A stretch of 64,000 nucleotides of DNA from Salinicola sp. (GTDB taxonomy: Bacteria > Pseudomonadota > Gammaproteobacteria > Pseudomonadales > Halomonadaceae), in NCBI GenBank assembly GCA_002695065.1, contig NZNW01000134.1:1-64000 (forward strand), read 5' to 3'. Under the pieces are notes generated by a model. It did not search any database. It saw nothing but the letters and a program-made list of their open reading frames with translations, and was not told the origin of the DNA. The position numbers and the translations under genes were made by a program. Of this stretch, positions 26,180 through 35,369 are shown piece by piece (the stretch's first letter is position 1; every line of letters begins with the position of its first letter).

Positions 26180-27349
26180 ATGTCCAGCAACATCCTGATG
26201 CCGCGCATCATGGAGGTCGGTGGTGGTGCGCTCGAGCGGCTGGCAGAGGTACTCGCGGCGCTGGGCGTGCGGCGGCCGCTGATCGTGACCGACACCACGA
26301 TGGTGGAACTTGGCTATCTGGCGCGTGTCGAGGCGCTGCTCGACGCGGCGCATCTCGACTACCGGGTCTTCGCCGATACGGTGCCGGAGCCCACCGAGGC
26401 ATCGATTCGCGCAGGCGTCGAGTCGATGCGCGATGGCACCGACCAGGGTGCCTTCGATGGCCTGGTCGCGCTGGGTGGCGGCAGCCCTATCGACTCCGCC
26501 AAGGCGATCGGCGTACTGGGGCACTTCGGTGGCGCGATCCGTGACTATCAGTTTCCGCGTTCGGCCGCGCGGATCGGCCTGCCTCTGGTCGCCATACCCA
26601 CCACCGCCGGCACCGGCTCGGAGATGACGCGCTTCACCATCATCACCGACGATAGCGTCGGCGAGAAGATGCTCTGCCCCGGGATCGGCTTCATGCCGGC
26701 GGCGGCGATCGTCGACTACGAGCTGACCCTCTCGGTGCCGGCACGGGTCACCGCCGATACCGGCATCGATGCGCTGACCCATGCCATCGAGGCGTACGTG
26801 AGTCGCAAGGCCAACCCTTTCTCGGATCACAATGCGCTGGCCGCCATGCGCCTGATCGGCCCCCATCTACGCCGGGTCTACCACCAGCCCGACGACCGGC
26901 CGGCGCGGGAGGCGATGATGCTGGGATCGAGCCTGGCGGGACTGGCCTTTTCCAGCGCCTCGGTGGCGCTGGTGCACGGCATGAGTCGTCCGATCGGCGC
27001 GGCCTTTCACGTGCCCCACGGCATGTCCAACGCCATGCTGCTGCCGGCGGTCACCGCGTTCTCGCTGCCCGAGGCCCGCGAACGTTACGCCACCTGCGCC
27101 CGCGCCATCGGCGTTGCCGGCGTCGACGACGATGATGCTCGCGCCGGCCAGCGACTGCTGGACGAACTGGCCGCCCTCAACCGCGAGCTGGAGGTGCCGC
27201 GACCGCGCGACTACGGCATTGATGAGCAGCGCTACCTCGCGCTGATCGACGCCATGGCGGAGCAGGCGCTGGCCTCCGGCTCGCCGGGCAACAACCCACG
27301 GGTGCCGAGCCACCAGGAAGTGACCGAGCTGTATCGGGAGATCTGGTAG
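26180..27349 (+). CDS. Iron-containing alcohol dehydrogenase
   Basis: The start at 26180 follows GAGGAGGAG. The 389-residue protein has the Fe-ADH signature: GGGSPIDSAKAIG for NAD binding, IPTTAGTGSEMTRF, and the metal-ligand segments DALTHAIEAYVSRKANPFSD and HGMSRPIGAAFHVPHGMSNAMLLP. The family interconverts alcohols and aldehydes with NAD(H). The substrate is not evident; its position after the ectoine genes may be coincidental. Its last codons form the first unit of a short tandem repeat. Confidence 0.85.
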   Translation: MSSNILMPRIMEVGGGALERLAEVLAALGVRRPLIVTDTTMVELGYLARVEALLDAAHLDYRVFADTVPEPTEASIRAGVESMRDGTDQGAFDGLVALGGGSPIDSAKAIGVLGHFGGAIRDYQFPRSAARIGLPLVAIPTTAGTGSEMTRFTIITDDSVGEKMLCPGIGFMPAAAIVDYELTLSVPARVTADTGIDALTHAIEAYVSRKANPFSDHNALAAMRLIGPHLRRVYHQPDDRPAREAMMLGSSLAGLAFSSASVALVHGMSRPIGAAFHVPHGMSNAMLLPAVTAFSLPEARERYATCARAIGVAGVDDDDARAGQRLLDELAALNRELEVPRPRDYGIDEQRYLALIDAMAEQALASGSPGNNPRVPSHQEVTELYREIW

Positions 27350-27397
27350 CCATGGCGGGAGATCTGGTTGCCATGGCGGGCGACCTGATAGCGACCG
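27335..27397 (+). repeat. Three tandem 21-bp units at the 3' end of the alcohol dehydrogenase gene
   Basis: Units beginning at 27335, 27356 and 27377 share the core CGGGAGATCTGGTNGCCATGG. Units 1 and 2 differ at one base; unit 3 is decayed. The first unit contains the stop codon of the Fe-ADH gene. This looks like replication slippage between convergent genes. Confidence 0.7.
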
Positions 27398-27444
27398 CGC
27401 CTCTCCGTCGTTCGCGGCGGTCCGACTCGGCGCGTGCCATGGCC

Positions 27445-29040
27445 TCAGCGCTTGCCGGGCACCGGCGCCACGCCGGGGCCCGTCGCTTCCCCTACCTTGT
27501 GCCAAGTGCGGCCGTCACGCTGGATCAGTTCATGGGCGCCGGCGGGTCCATCGGTGCCGGCAGCATAGCCTTCGATACCGGACTCCCCGGCCTCGGGCTG
27601 TCGAGCCCAGGCATCCAGGAACGGCTGCACGGCACGCCAGCCATTCTCGATGGTATCGGCGCGCTGAAACAGCATCTGGTCACCGGTCAGGCAGTCGTAG
27701 ATCAACGTCTCGTAGCCGGTGACCGCGGGTAGATCGAAGAAGTCCTTGTAGGCGAAGCCCATCTTGACGGTATCCATTTCCAGCTCGGGGCCGGGGCGCT
27801 TGGCCTGGAAGTCGAACCACATGCCCTCGTTGGGCTGGATCTGGATGATCAGCCAGTTGGAGGCCATGCGTTCCACGTCGGTATTGCGGAACTGCGCGTA
27901 GGGCGCCGGCTTGAAGCAGATCGCGATTTCGGTATCCCGCGCGCTCATGCGCTTGCCGGTGCGCAGGTAAAACGGCACGCCGACCCAGCGCCAGTTGTCG
28001 ACCATCACCTTCATGGCGACGAAGGTTTCGGTCTGGCTGTCCGCGTCGACGCCGTTTTCGTCGAGATAACCGGGCACCTGGCGGTCGTCGAGGGTGCCTT
28101 TCTCGTAGCGTCCGCGGGCGGAGTGGTGGGCGGCTTCCTCGGTGGTCCACGGGCGGATGGCGCCCAGCACCTTCGATTTTTCGCTGCGCAGGGAGTCTGC
28201 GCCGAACGCGGCCGGCGGTTCGATCGCGACCATCGCCAGCAGTTGGAACAGGTGGTTGGGTACCATGTCGCGCATCGCACCGGCCTTGTCGTAGAAGGCG
28301 GCACGTTCCTCGACGCCGACCGTCTCCGCGGCGGTGATCTGGATGTGATCGATGTAATGATTGTTCCAGAACGGTTCGAACAGGACGTTGGCGAAGCGGG
28401 CGACGAGGATGTTCTGGACCGTCTCCTTGCCGAGGAAATGGTCGATTCGATAGATCTGCTCTTCCTTCATCACCTCGAGCAGGTCGGCGTTCAATGTCTG
28501 TGCGGATTCGAGGTCGTGACCGAACGGTTTCTCGACCACGAGCCGGCGATATTGCCCGTTTCGCTCCTCGAGCAGTCCGGCGCCGTCGAGTTTTCTGGCG
28601 ATGTCGCTGAAGAAGCGCGACGACGTGGCACAGTAGAAGAGCGCGTTGTCGCTGCCCGACGAGGCGATGACATCCTCGATCTGGCGATAGATGGCGTCAT
28701 CGGTGAAATCGCCCTGGCGATAGTGCAGTCGCTTCTCGAAATCCCGCCAGTGGGACTCGTCCAGGGAGCCGCCCCGGCTCTCCGAATGATTGTCGGCGGC
28801 CTTGTCGGCGATGAAGTCCTTGAGATGTCGACGAAAACTCTCGTCGTCGTGCTCGGCGAGATCGATGCCGACGATTCGCATTTCCGGGGCGATCAGGCGG
28901 TCCCGGTCCAGGTTGTAGAGTGAAGGGATCAGCAGCCGTTTCACCAGGTCGCCGCCGGCGCCGAAGATGAACATCGTGGTGTCGTCGGTGGCAGGCGTCT
29001 GCTCGTATTGCGCTTGCGTCGAATGGGGCACGGCTCTCAC
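27445..29040 (-). CDS. zwf: Glucose-6-phosphate 1-dehydrogenase
   Basis: The 531-residue product has the NADP-binding GAGGDLVKR at residues 27-35, KPFGHDL at about 171, and the active-site RIDHFLGKE at 198-206. Many enzymes have DHYLGKE there, so Tyr is replaced by Phe. FWNNHYIDHIQI and RTGKRM follow as expected. It commits glucose-6-phosphate to the pentose phosphate and Entner-Doudoroff routes and supplies NADPH. It is monocistronic here, with no pgl or edd gene beside it, and convergent with the Fe-ADH gene. Confidence 0.95.
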   Translation of the reverse strand: MRAVPHSTQAQYEQTPATDDTTMFIFGAGGDLVKRLLIPSLYNLDRDRLIAPEMRIVGIDLAEHDDESFRRHLKDFIADKAADNHSESRGGSLDESHWRDFEKRLHYRQGDFTDDAIYRQIEDVIASSGSDNALFYCATSSRFFSDIARKLDGAGLLEERNGQYRRLVVEKPFGHDLESAQTLNADLLEVMKEEQIYRIDHFLGKETVQNILVARFANVLFEPFWNNHYIDHIQITAAETVGVEERAAFYDKAGAMRDMVPNHLFQLLAMVAIEPPAAFGADSLRSEKSKVLGAIRPWTTEEAAHHSARGRYEKGTLDDRQVPGYLDENGVDADSQTETFVAMKVMVDNWRWVGVPFYLRTGKRMSARDTEIAICFKPAPYAQFRNTDVERMASNWLIIQIQPNEGMWFDFQAKRPGPELEMDTVKMGFAYKDFFDLPAVTGYETLIYDCLTGDQMLFQRADTIENGWRAVQPFLDAWARQPEAGESGIEGYAAGTDGPAGAHELIQRDGRTWHKVGEATGPGVAPVPGKR

Positions 29041-29221
29041 CTCGTCATGTGGTTTGCCGGAAACCGGTCACTTGGTCCGGCTTCATCATGGAAGACAATG
29101 AGACCGGGGGCCAGTGAATGAGAGATTCGGCAGTTCCGGCGACTGCCGGCTTTGCGGGCCCCGCTGGCCTGATCCAGACTGAATCGGCCGGAACACTAGC
29201 CAGAAAAGGAGGAATCTCATC

Positions 29222-29587
29222 ATGAGCGATGCCCGTTCGGAGGTAGACGATGCCAACGCCAAGAGGCGGGGGCCCGACGCGAGGCGGGCCAACCGGTCCG
29301 CTGAGGGCAACCAGCGGTTGACGCTGCATTTCGGCCGCGACGAACTCGTCATCCGTCAGCGTTACGAAGTGCTGAGCATCGTCAACGATATTCTCATCGG
29401 GATCTGGTTCGTCATCGGCAGCTTCTTCTTTTTCTATGAATCACTCACCTACTACGGCACCTGGCTGTTCCTGATCGGCAGTATCGAGATGCTGATTCGG
29501 CCGGTCATTCGCCTGGCTCGCCGCTTGCATCTCCAGCGCATCAACGCCCATGCGACGTCACCGGCCGAGGCGGAACACGACTTTTGA
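29222..29587 (+). CDS. YrhK-domain small membrane protein
   Basis: The 121-residue product has a charged N-terminal 35 residues followed by a YrhK domain. That domain contains RQRYEVLSIVNDILIGIWF, a membrane helix, SLTYYGTWLFLIGSIEMLIRP forming a second helix, and a basic C-terminus. An AAGGAGG ribosome binding site precedes the ATG. Function is unknown for this family. It diverges from zwf across 181 nt in which I see no further gene. Confidence 0.8.
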   Translation: MSDARSEVDDANAKRRGPDARRANRSAEGNQRLTLHFGRDELVIRQRYEVLSIVNDILIGIWFVIGSFFFFYESLTYYGTWLFLIGSIEMLIRPVIRLARRLHLQRINAHATSPAEAEHDF

Positions 29588-29697
29588 CCGAGCGACGGAT
29601 CCCGACGGTGCGCTGCCCAGCGACATTGCGCTCCGCCGCAATCGCCGACTAGCCTTGAACAAGGCACATTTCATACACCACAGGACGTGGAGCGATT

Positions 29698-31125
29698 GTG
29701 AACGGGACAGAGCCAGGGACAGATCTCGGCACCATGGACGCCGGAAAGCTCGAGCGGTTGTACCGGTCCGGCGAGGCCTCGCCGCTGGAGGCCACCCGGG
29801 CCTCGCTCGATCGGATCGAGCGGTTCAACGACGCGGTGAACGCTTATGTCCATGTCGATCACGAGGGTGCGGAGAAGGCCGCCAAGGCATCGGCCAGACG
29901 CTGGGGGCAGGGCAAGCCGCTGAGTGCCATCGACGGCATTCCGGTATCGATGAAGGATCTGGCGGAAGTGGCCGGCATGCCGGCCCGCGGCGGTTCGTTG
30001 ACCTCGTCGGCGGCGTCGTGCGAGGAGGATTGTCCGCCGGCGCGCATGCTCCGGGAAGCGGGCGCCGTGATTCTCGGCAAGACCAATACGCCGGAATTCG
30101 GCTGGAAGGCGGTCACCGACAACCGGGTTTTCGGTGCCACCTGCAATCCCTGGGACACGCGCCTGACCCCGGGCGGTTCCTCGGGTGGGGCGGCGGCCGC
30201 GGCCGCGCTCAACATGGGAGTGCTGCACCAGGGCGGAGACTCCGGCGGCTCGATACGGATCCCCGCCGCCTTCACCGGTGTGTTCGGGTTCAAGCCAACC
30301 TACGGGTGGACGCCGCAGTGGCCGCCAGCCACCGAACCCTCGCTGTCTCATATCGGTCCGCTGACGCGTAGCGTCGAAGACGCCGTGCGCATGCTCAACG
30401 TCATCGGTCGCTATGACTATCGCGACCCCTACGCCACCCGTGGCCAGCCGAACGACTGGGGCGCGGACATGGACCAGGATTTGCGCGGGCTGCGTATCGC
30501 CTATTCGCCGACGCTGGGCTACGCCGAGGTCGATGAGCAGATCGCGGCCCGCGTTCGCGAGGCGGCCCGCAATCTGGAGCAGCTGGGGGCGGAAGTCGAG
30601 GAGGTGCATCCTGGCTTCGAGTCGCCGATCGATATCTTCCAGAAGCTCTGGTTCACCGCCTCGCTGGATTTCTGGTCGCAGTGCAGCGAGCGGGAGCGTG
30701 AGCAGCTGGACCCCGGACTGGTCGACAATGCCCGGACCGCCCAGCAGTGGAGCGCGCTCGACCTGTTCCAGGCGCTGGGTCGCCGGGCCAATTTCACCGA
30801 GGGCCTGGAGCGCTTCAACCAGCGATACCATCTATTGATGACGCCGACGGTACCCATCGAGCCGTTTGCAGTGGGGCATGAAGTGCCGCCGGGCAGCGGC
30901 ATGCGCGATTGGGAGGAGTGGGCGCCGTTCTCCTACCCGTTCAACCTGAGCCAGCAGCCGGCGGCCTCAGTGCCCTGCGGTTTCACCGAATCCGGCCTGC
31001 CGGTCGGCTTTCAGCTCGCCGGTGGCAAGCACGACGACGTGCGCGTGCTGCGCGCCTGCCACGCCTACATGCAGGCGCATCCGCCGCGGTTCCCCCGCGT
31101 ACCCGATCCGGCGGAGATGGCTTAG
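29698..31125 (+). CDS. Amidase-signature hydrolase
   Basis: The start is a GTG with a GGAG site. The 475-residue enzyme carries the amidase signature: catalytic Lys86 in SMKDL, the cis-Ser in GGSSGGAAAA (about 159-168) and the nucleophile Ser in GGDSGGSIRIPA (about residue 185). It hydrolyses an amide bond in the cytoplasm; the substrate is not deducible. The gene converges with the YbaA-like gene, overlapping it by four bases. Confidence 0.88.
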   Translation: MNGTEPGTDLGTMDAGKLERLYRSGEASPLEATRASLDRIERFNDAVNAYVHVDHEGAEKAAKASARRWGQGKPLSAIDGIPVSMKDLAEVAGMPARGGSLTSSAASCEEDCPPARMLREAGAVILGKTNTPEFGWKAVTDNRVFGATCNPWDTRLTPGGSSGGAAAAAALNMGVLHQGGDSGGSIRIPAAFTGVFGFKPTYGWTPQWPPATEPSLSHIGPLTRSVEDAVRMLNVIGRYDYRDPYATRGQPNDWGADMDQDLRGLRIAYSPTLGYAEVDEQIAARVREAARNLEQLGAEVEEVHPGFESPIDIFQKLWFTASLDFWSQCSEREREQLDPGLVDNARTAQQWSALDLFQALGRRANFTEGLERFNQRYHLLMTPTVPIEPFAVGHEVPPGSGMRDWEEWAPFSYPFNLSQQPAASVPCGFTESGLPVGFQLAGGKHDDVRVLRACHAYMQAHPPRFPRVPDPAEMA

Positions 31126-31493
31126 GTCGCGCTATCGTCCCGATACCGATCGAGAAATGGCGTGAACCCGGCCCAGATCATGCGTTTGCCGTCGAAGGGC
31201 AAGTCGTCGGGCATCTTGAAACGCTCGTCGCCCTGCATGCGTTGCGCGGCGGTCTCGCAGGTGGATTTATCGGGCCACTCGATCCATGAAAAAACGATCT
31301 GCTCATCCGCCTGGGCGGCAACGGAGCGCTTGAAATCGGTGACCTTGCCGTCCGGCACGTCCTCGCCCCAGGCCTCGACGATGCGTATGGCGCCCTGCTC
31401 GAGAAAGAAGGTCGCGGCTTTCTCGGCCAGTGCGTGATACGCATCGCGTTTGTCACGGTCCATGGGTACCACGAACCCCTGTACATAGTGCAT
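31122..31493 (-). CDS. YbaA-like DUF1428 protein
   Basis: The start at 31493 has a GGAGGG site; the open frame upstream of it lacks coding features. The 123-residue product matches E. coli YbaA by eye along its length: YVQGFVVPMD, RIVEAWGEDVPDGKVTDF, IVFSWIEWP and PFDGKRMIWAGF. DUF1428 proteins have an alpha+beta dimeric-barrel-like fold and no established function. Confidence 0.88.
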   Translation of the reverse strand: MHYVQGFVVPMDRDKRDAYHALAEKAATFFLEQGAIRIVEAWGEDVPDGKVTDFKRSVAAQADEQIVFSWIEWPDKSTCETAAQRMQGDERFKMPDDLPFDGKRMIWAGFTPFLDRYRDDSAT

Positions 31494-31603
31494 CTCTTTT
31501 CCCTCCACATGTCCTTTGGCCGGCCATCGCTCGCCTCGCCGCCTGGCCCGCCCCGTCGTGAGCGCTCGGCCGTAGCGCCCGATCTCTCGGCATCCTGGTG
31601 TCG

Positions 31604-32269
31604 TCAGCCGGAAACGGGCGCATTCTCGTCGAATACGCGCAGTTGAGCCTGCAGGGCGCGACCGAAGGCCGGTCGTTCGCTGCATCGCCTCACGTAGGCG
31701 TCGAGAGCAGGGCGCTCCACGAGCAGTTCGGTATGATCGAGAATGCGCAGCACAGTGGTCATCATCAGGTCGGCGACGCTGAATTCTTCGACCAGATAGG
31801 TCCGTTCGCCCAGGACGCGCGCCAGGTCGTCGAGTCGATCGACGACATTGCCCAGCACGAACTCACGATGACGTGCCCTGACCGTCTCGTCCTCGACAAA
31901 AAAATCCAGTTCGGCCAGCGCCATGATCGGGGGTTCGACGCTGTTCAGGCCGGCGAATAACCAGCTGAGGGTCTGATCCCGCCGGCGCGGAACTCGAGAG
32001 AGTAACGGTTCGTACTGTTCCGCGATCTTGAGCACGATGGCGCCGGACTCGAACATGGCTTCGCCATCCACTTCGATCACAGGCACCTGCCCGAAGGGTT
32101 GCCGACACAGATAGGTCGCGCTCCGTTTCTCGACGAAGTCGATGGCCTCGGTCTCGTAGGGCAGGCCGGCTTCCTCCAGGGCCCAGCGGACCCGCAGGTC
32201 GCGAACCTTGCCGCGGGCGAAATCGGGCACCCAGCGAAACGCGCTGACTCGAATACGGCTTCCCAGCAT
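31604..32269 (-). CDS. Glutathione S-transferase family protein
   Basis: The preferred start (32269) gives 221 residues; the frame extends 21 codons upstream. The N-terminal thioredoxin-like domain includes RKV-like KVRDLRVRWALEEAGLPYE, FGQVPVIEVDG and FESGAIVLKIAEQY, the classical glutathione-binding elements. An all-helical C-terminal domain begins at about residue 85 with FSVADLMM near its end. The specific substrate is unknown. Confidence 0.85.
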   Translation of the reverse strand: MLGSRIRVSAFRWVPDFARGKVRDLRVRWALEEAGLPYETEAIDFVEKRSATYLCRQPFGQVPVIEVDGEAMFESGAIVLKIAEQYEPLLSRVPRRRDQTLSWLFAGLNSVEPPIMALAELDFFVEDETVRARHREFVLGNVVDRLDDLARVLGERTYLVEEFSVADLMMTTVLRILDHTELLVERPALDAYVRRCSERPAFGRALQAQLRVFDENAPVSG

Positions 32270-32420
32270 GACCTTCACCCCCCCGAGGATTCCGCCCTTC
32301 GTCCGGTTGTTCAGTAATAGGTCATGTTCCAAAAGAAGACTGCTACGACTTTGGTCATCCGAACGATGCCTGTTCTATGCGTCGGACGAATCGGCGATGG
32401 CGGACTACGCTTGAACAGGG

Positions 32421-32435
32421 GGCGCAAGATGCGCC
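32421..32435. promoter_or_regulatory. Small dyad upstream of the PoxB-type gene
   Basis: A perfect 6-bp dyad (GGCGCA-N3-TGCGCC) lies between a TTGAAC hexamer at 32411 and a TACTAA hexamer at 32438. The spacing of 21 bp is long for a standard promoter, so this may be an activator-dependent promoter or chance. Confidence 0.25.
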
Positions 32436-32551
32436 ACTACTAATCCGTTTGTCTTTTCACCGCCCAGTCCATCGGGCCTTGTCCCGGCGGCGTCGCCGAG
32501 GCCCTCTATCGGGCCTCGAGGCGATCCCCCGCCCGCGAAAGGAGTCGCTCC

Positions 32552-34261
32552 ATGAGCCAGAACGTCGCCGAAATCATCGTCGAAACCCTCTCCAGTGCCG
32601 GCGCGAAACGTTGCTACGGCGTGGTGGGGGACACCATCAACCACTTCACCGACGCCATCCGCCGCAGCGATCTCGAATGGGTTCATGTCCGCCACGAGGA
32701 AGTCGGCGGTTTCGCCGCGGGCGGCGAGGCCTACATGACTAGGGAGCTGGCGCTGTGCGCCGGTACCTGCGGGCCGGGCACGCTGCACTTCGTCAACGGT
32801 CTGTTCGAGGCGCATCGCAGCGGTTCCCCGGTGGTGCTGATCGCTTCCCAGGTCGGCACCGCCGATACCGGCATCGGCTTCCCCCAGGATGTCGACCCCA
32901 AGCCGATCTACGCACAGTACAGCGTCTTCTGCGAGACGATCATCAACCCCGATCAGGCGCGCAGGATGACGGCGCTGGCGGCCCAGGCGGCGTTGGCCGA
33001 AAACGGCGTCGCGGTGCTGATCGTGCACGGCGATCTGTTCACCCAGGAGCCGAGCCAGGACCTGCCCTACCGGGCGCACCGTTTCGACCCGATCACCCGG
33101 CCCAACGCCGAGGAACTGGTGCCGGCGATCAAGGCGCTCAACGCCGGCGGCAAGATATCCATCTTCGCGGGGGCCGGCTGCGAGCACGCCCGCAACGAGG
33201 TGATGGTGCTGGCGGCCAAGCTCAATGCGCCGGTGGCGTGGACCTCGCGGGCCAAGGACTTCATCGAACCCGACAATCCCTTCGAAGTCGGCATGACCGG
33301 GGTGTTCGGCCTGGCCGGCGGCTACCATGCCGTCGCCGACTGCGACACCTTGCTGCTGCTCGGCTGCAACTTCGCCTGGACGCAGTTCTATCCCGACAAG
33401 GCGACGATCATCCAGGTGGATATCGACCCGCAGCAGATCGGCAAGCGTCATCCGGTCGATATCGGGCTGCTCGGTAGCGTGCGCGACACCTGTGCCGCAC
33501 TGGCCCAGATCGTCGACGAGCAGCACGACACGGCGTGGCTGGACCGGTGCCGCAAGAGCTATCTCAAGGCGCTGGAGCACGACGCCCACGAGTCCGGGGA
33601 CGACGCGCTGATTCACCCGCAGGAGCTGACGCTGGCGCTGAACGAAGCCGCCCGAGACGATGCGTTCTTCACCGCCGATGGCGGCAGCCCGATGGTGTGG
33701 ATGCTGCGTCATATCCGTACCAACGGAAAACGGCGCACGCTGTCGAGTCTCGTCCACGGCACCATGGCCAATGCCTATCCCCAGGCGATCGGCATACAGA
33801 AGGCGTTCCCCGGGCGTCAGGTCATCGCCATGTGCGGTGACGGCGGCATGACCATGCTGATGGGCGATCTGCTGACGCTGAAACAGGAGCAGATCCCGCT
33901 CAAGATCGTCGTCTTCAACAACAGTTCACTGGGCTTCGTCGAACTGGAGCAGAAGGTCGACGGCCTGCTGGACAGCTACACCGATCTCGACAATCCGGAT
34001 TTCGGACTGCTGGCGCAGTCGATCGGCCTGTGGGGACGACGTGTCGAGCGCGAGCACGAACTCAAGCACGCCATTGCCGAGTGGCTGTCCCACCCGGGGC
34101 CGGCGATTCTCGACGTCAAGGTCAATCGCATGGAGCTGGTGATGCCGCCCAAGGTCGAGCCGGGGCAGGTCACCTCCACCGCACTCTACTCGGGCAAGGC
34201 CGTGCTCGATGGCCGCATGAGCGATGTCGTCGATCTGGTGAAGAGCAACTTCTGGAAGTGA
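32552..34261 (+). CDS. poxB: PoxB-type thiamine-diphosphate pyruvate dehydrogenase (quinone)/oxidase
   Basis: This 569-residue enzyme aligns by eye with E. coli PoxB over its whole length. RHEEVGGFAAGGEA carries the catalytic Glu, followed by AGTCGPGTLH, the thiamine-diphosphate-binding GDGGMTMLMGDLLTLKQ...VVFNNSSLGFVELE, and a C-terminal tail (MPPKVEPGQ to SNFWK) equivalent to the membrane-binding region of PoxB. PoxB converts pyruvate to acetate and CO2, reducing ubiquinone, mainly in stationary phase. A GGAG-type site (AAGGAGTC) precedes the ATG. It is monocistronic. Confidence 0.87.
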   Translation: MSQNVAEIIVETLSSAGAKRCYGVVGDTINHFTDAIRRSDLEWVHVRHEEVGGFAAGGEAYMTRELALCAGTCGPGTLHFVNGLFEAHRSGSPVVLIASQVGTADTGIGFPQDVDPKPIYAQYSVFCETIINPDQARRMTALAAQAALAENGVAVLIVHGDLFTQEPSQDLPYRAHRFDPITRPNAEELVPAIKALNAGGKISIFAGAGCEHARNEVMVLAAKLNAPVAWTSRAKDFIEPDNPFEVGMTGVFGLAGGYHAVADCDTLLLLGCNFAWTQFYPDKATIIQVDIDPQQIGKRHPVDIGLLGSVRDTCAALAQIVDEQHDTAWLDRCRKSYLKALEHDAHESGDDALIHPQELTLALNEAARDDAFFTADGGSPMVWMLRHIRTNGKRRTLSSLVHGTMANAYPQAIGIQKAFPGRQVIAMCGDGGMTMLMGDLLTLKQEQIPLKIVVFNNSSLGFVELEQKVDGLLDSYTDLDNPDFGLLAQSIGLWGRRVEREHELKHAIAEWLSHPGPAILDVKVNRMELVMPPKVEPGQVTSTALYSGKAVLDGRMSDVVDLVKSNFWK

Positions 34262-34339
34262 GTCGTCGGCCTGTCAGGCGCTCGTGACGTTTGGCAGGCT
34301 GACGGTCGCCCACCATAGAACCCTGGAGATCGAAGTCCC

Positions 34340-35269
34340 ATGCCTCACAAGGAATTTCGCCGTCCCGGCCTGCGCGACCTGCGTCGCCTCGCTGCCCCTG
34401 GCACCGACAGATCGACGCTGGCGGCGCCGTCGGTGAGCGCCGTCGCTACCGAGTCGCTGAGCGACCGACAAGGATACGACACGGCGTTTCTGGGCGACCT
34501 CTCGGTGTTACTGCCGGAGCCCGTCGGGGCGCGTGCGGAGGACGTGACGCCGGTGCCCGGACGTGACGACGGCCGGCTCGACTACACGCACTTCTCGGTG
34601 GTGATGTCGCGCTCCCGCAGGTTGGCGATCTTCACCGCCCTCAATCTCGATGGCAGCCGGCTCGAAAGTGTACCCAGACACAACGACAACTGGCGTTTCG
34701 ATCCCCGAATCGACGAATCGCTTCAGGTCGGCGAATCGCTCTACGCGCGCAACCCGCTGGACCGGGGGCATCTGGTTCGCCGCACTTCGGCCAATTGGGG
34801 GCCGGAGGCCGAGCAGGCCAACGCCGACACCTTCCACTTCACCAACTGCACGCCGCAGATGGCGGGTTTCAACCAGCAGACCTGGCTGGGGCTGGAAGAT
34901 TATCTGCTGGAGAACGCCCGCGCCGACGAGCAGCGAATCACGGTCTTCACCGGCCCCGTGTTTCGGGACGACGACCGCCGCTACCGGGGCGTGAGAATCC
35001 CCGAGGCGTACTGGAAGGTGGTGGCCTTCATGGCGGATGGTCAACCCTCTGCCACGGCTTACATGATCGAGCAGGCCGAGGAGCTCGAAGGGCTCGGCTT
35101 CATGTTCGGGCAGTACAGGACCTACCAGCGCAGCGTGGCCCGGATCGGGGAGCTGGCCGGGCTCGACTTCGGCAACCTGGTCGAATTCGACGGGTTCTCC
35201 AACGAGGAGCGCGAGACAGGCACACGGATCGAGACGGAGATTCGCGGGCCCTCGGACATTCTCGTCTAG
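34340..35269 (+). CDS. DNA/RNA non-specific endonuclease (NUC1 family)
   Basis: The 309-residue protein contains the NUC1-type DRGH motif (NPLDRGHLVRR, about residues 139-149), the downstream NCTPQMAGFNQQTW with the metal-binding Asn, and ITVFTGPVF. These proteins cut single- and double-stranded nucleic acid with Mg. No signal peptide is visible in the first 60 residues, which is unusual for a family of mainly secreted enzymes. It may be cytoplasmic, exported by a dedicated system, or mis-started. Confidence 0.83.
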   Translation: MPHKEFRRPGLRDLRRLAAPGTDRSTLAAPSVSAVATESLSDRQGYDTAFLGDLSVLLPEPVGARAEDVTPVPGRDDGRLDYTHFSVVMSRSRRLAIFTALNLDGSRLESVPRHNDNWRFDPRIDESLQVGESLYARNPLDRGHLVRRTSANWGPEAEQANADTFHFTNCTPQMAGFNQQTWLGLEDYLLENARADEQRITVFTGPVFRDDDRRYRGVRIPEAYWKVVAFMADGQPSATAYMIEQAEELEGLGFMFGQYRTYQRSVARIGELAGLDFGNLVEFDGFSNEERETGTRIETEIRGPSDILV

Positions 35270-35369
35270 GGGGCTGCGGCAAACCGCCGCTTGCGCTTGC
35301 CGACGTACCCCTTACCATGCTCATTATATCGGCGCTGGACGCCACTGGCTCGATGGGTATGGCGTTCTC

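Noticed and set aside
32405-33757. A 450-codon minus-strand frame opposite the PoxB-type gene
   Set aside because: It is a shadow of a well-conserved gene and has the Arg/Gly/His-rich composition of antisense translation.
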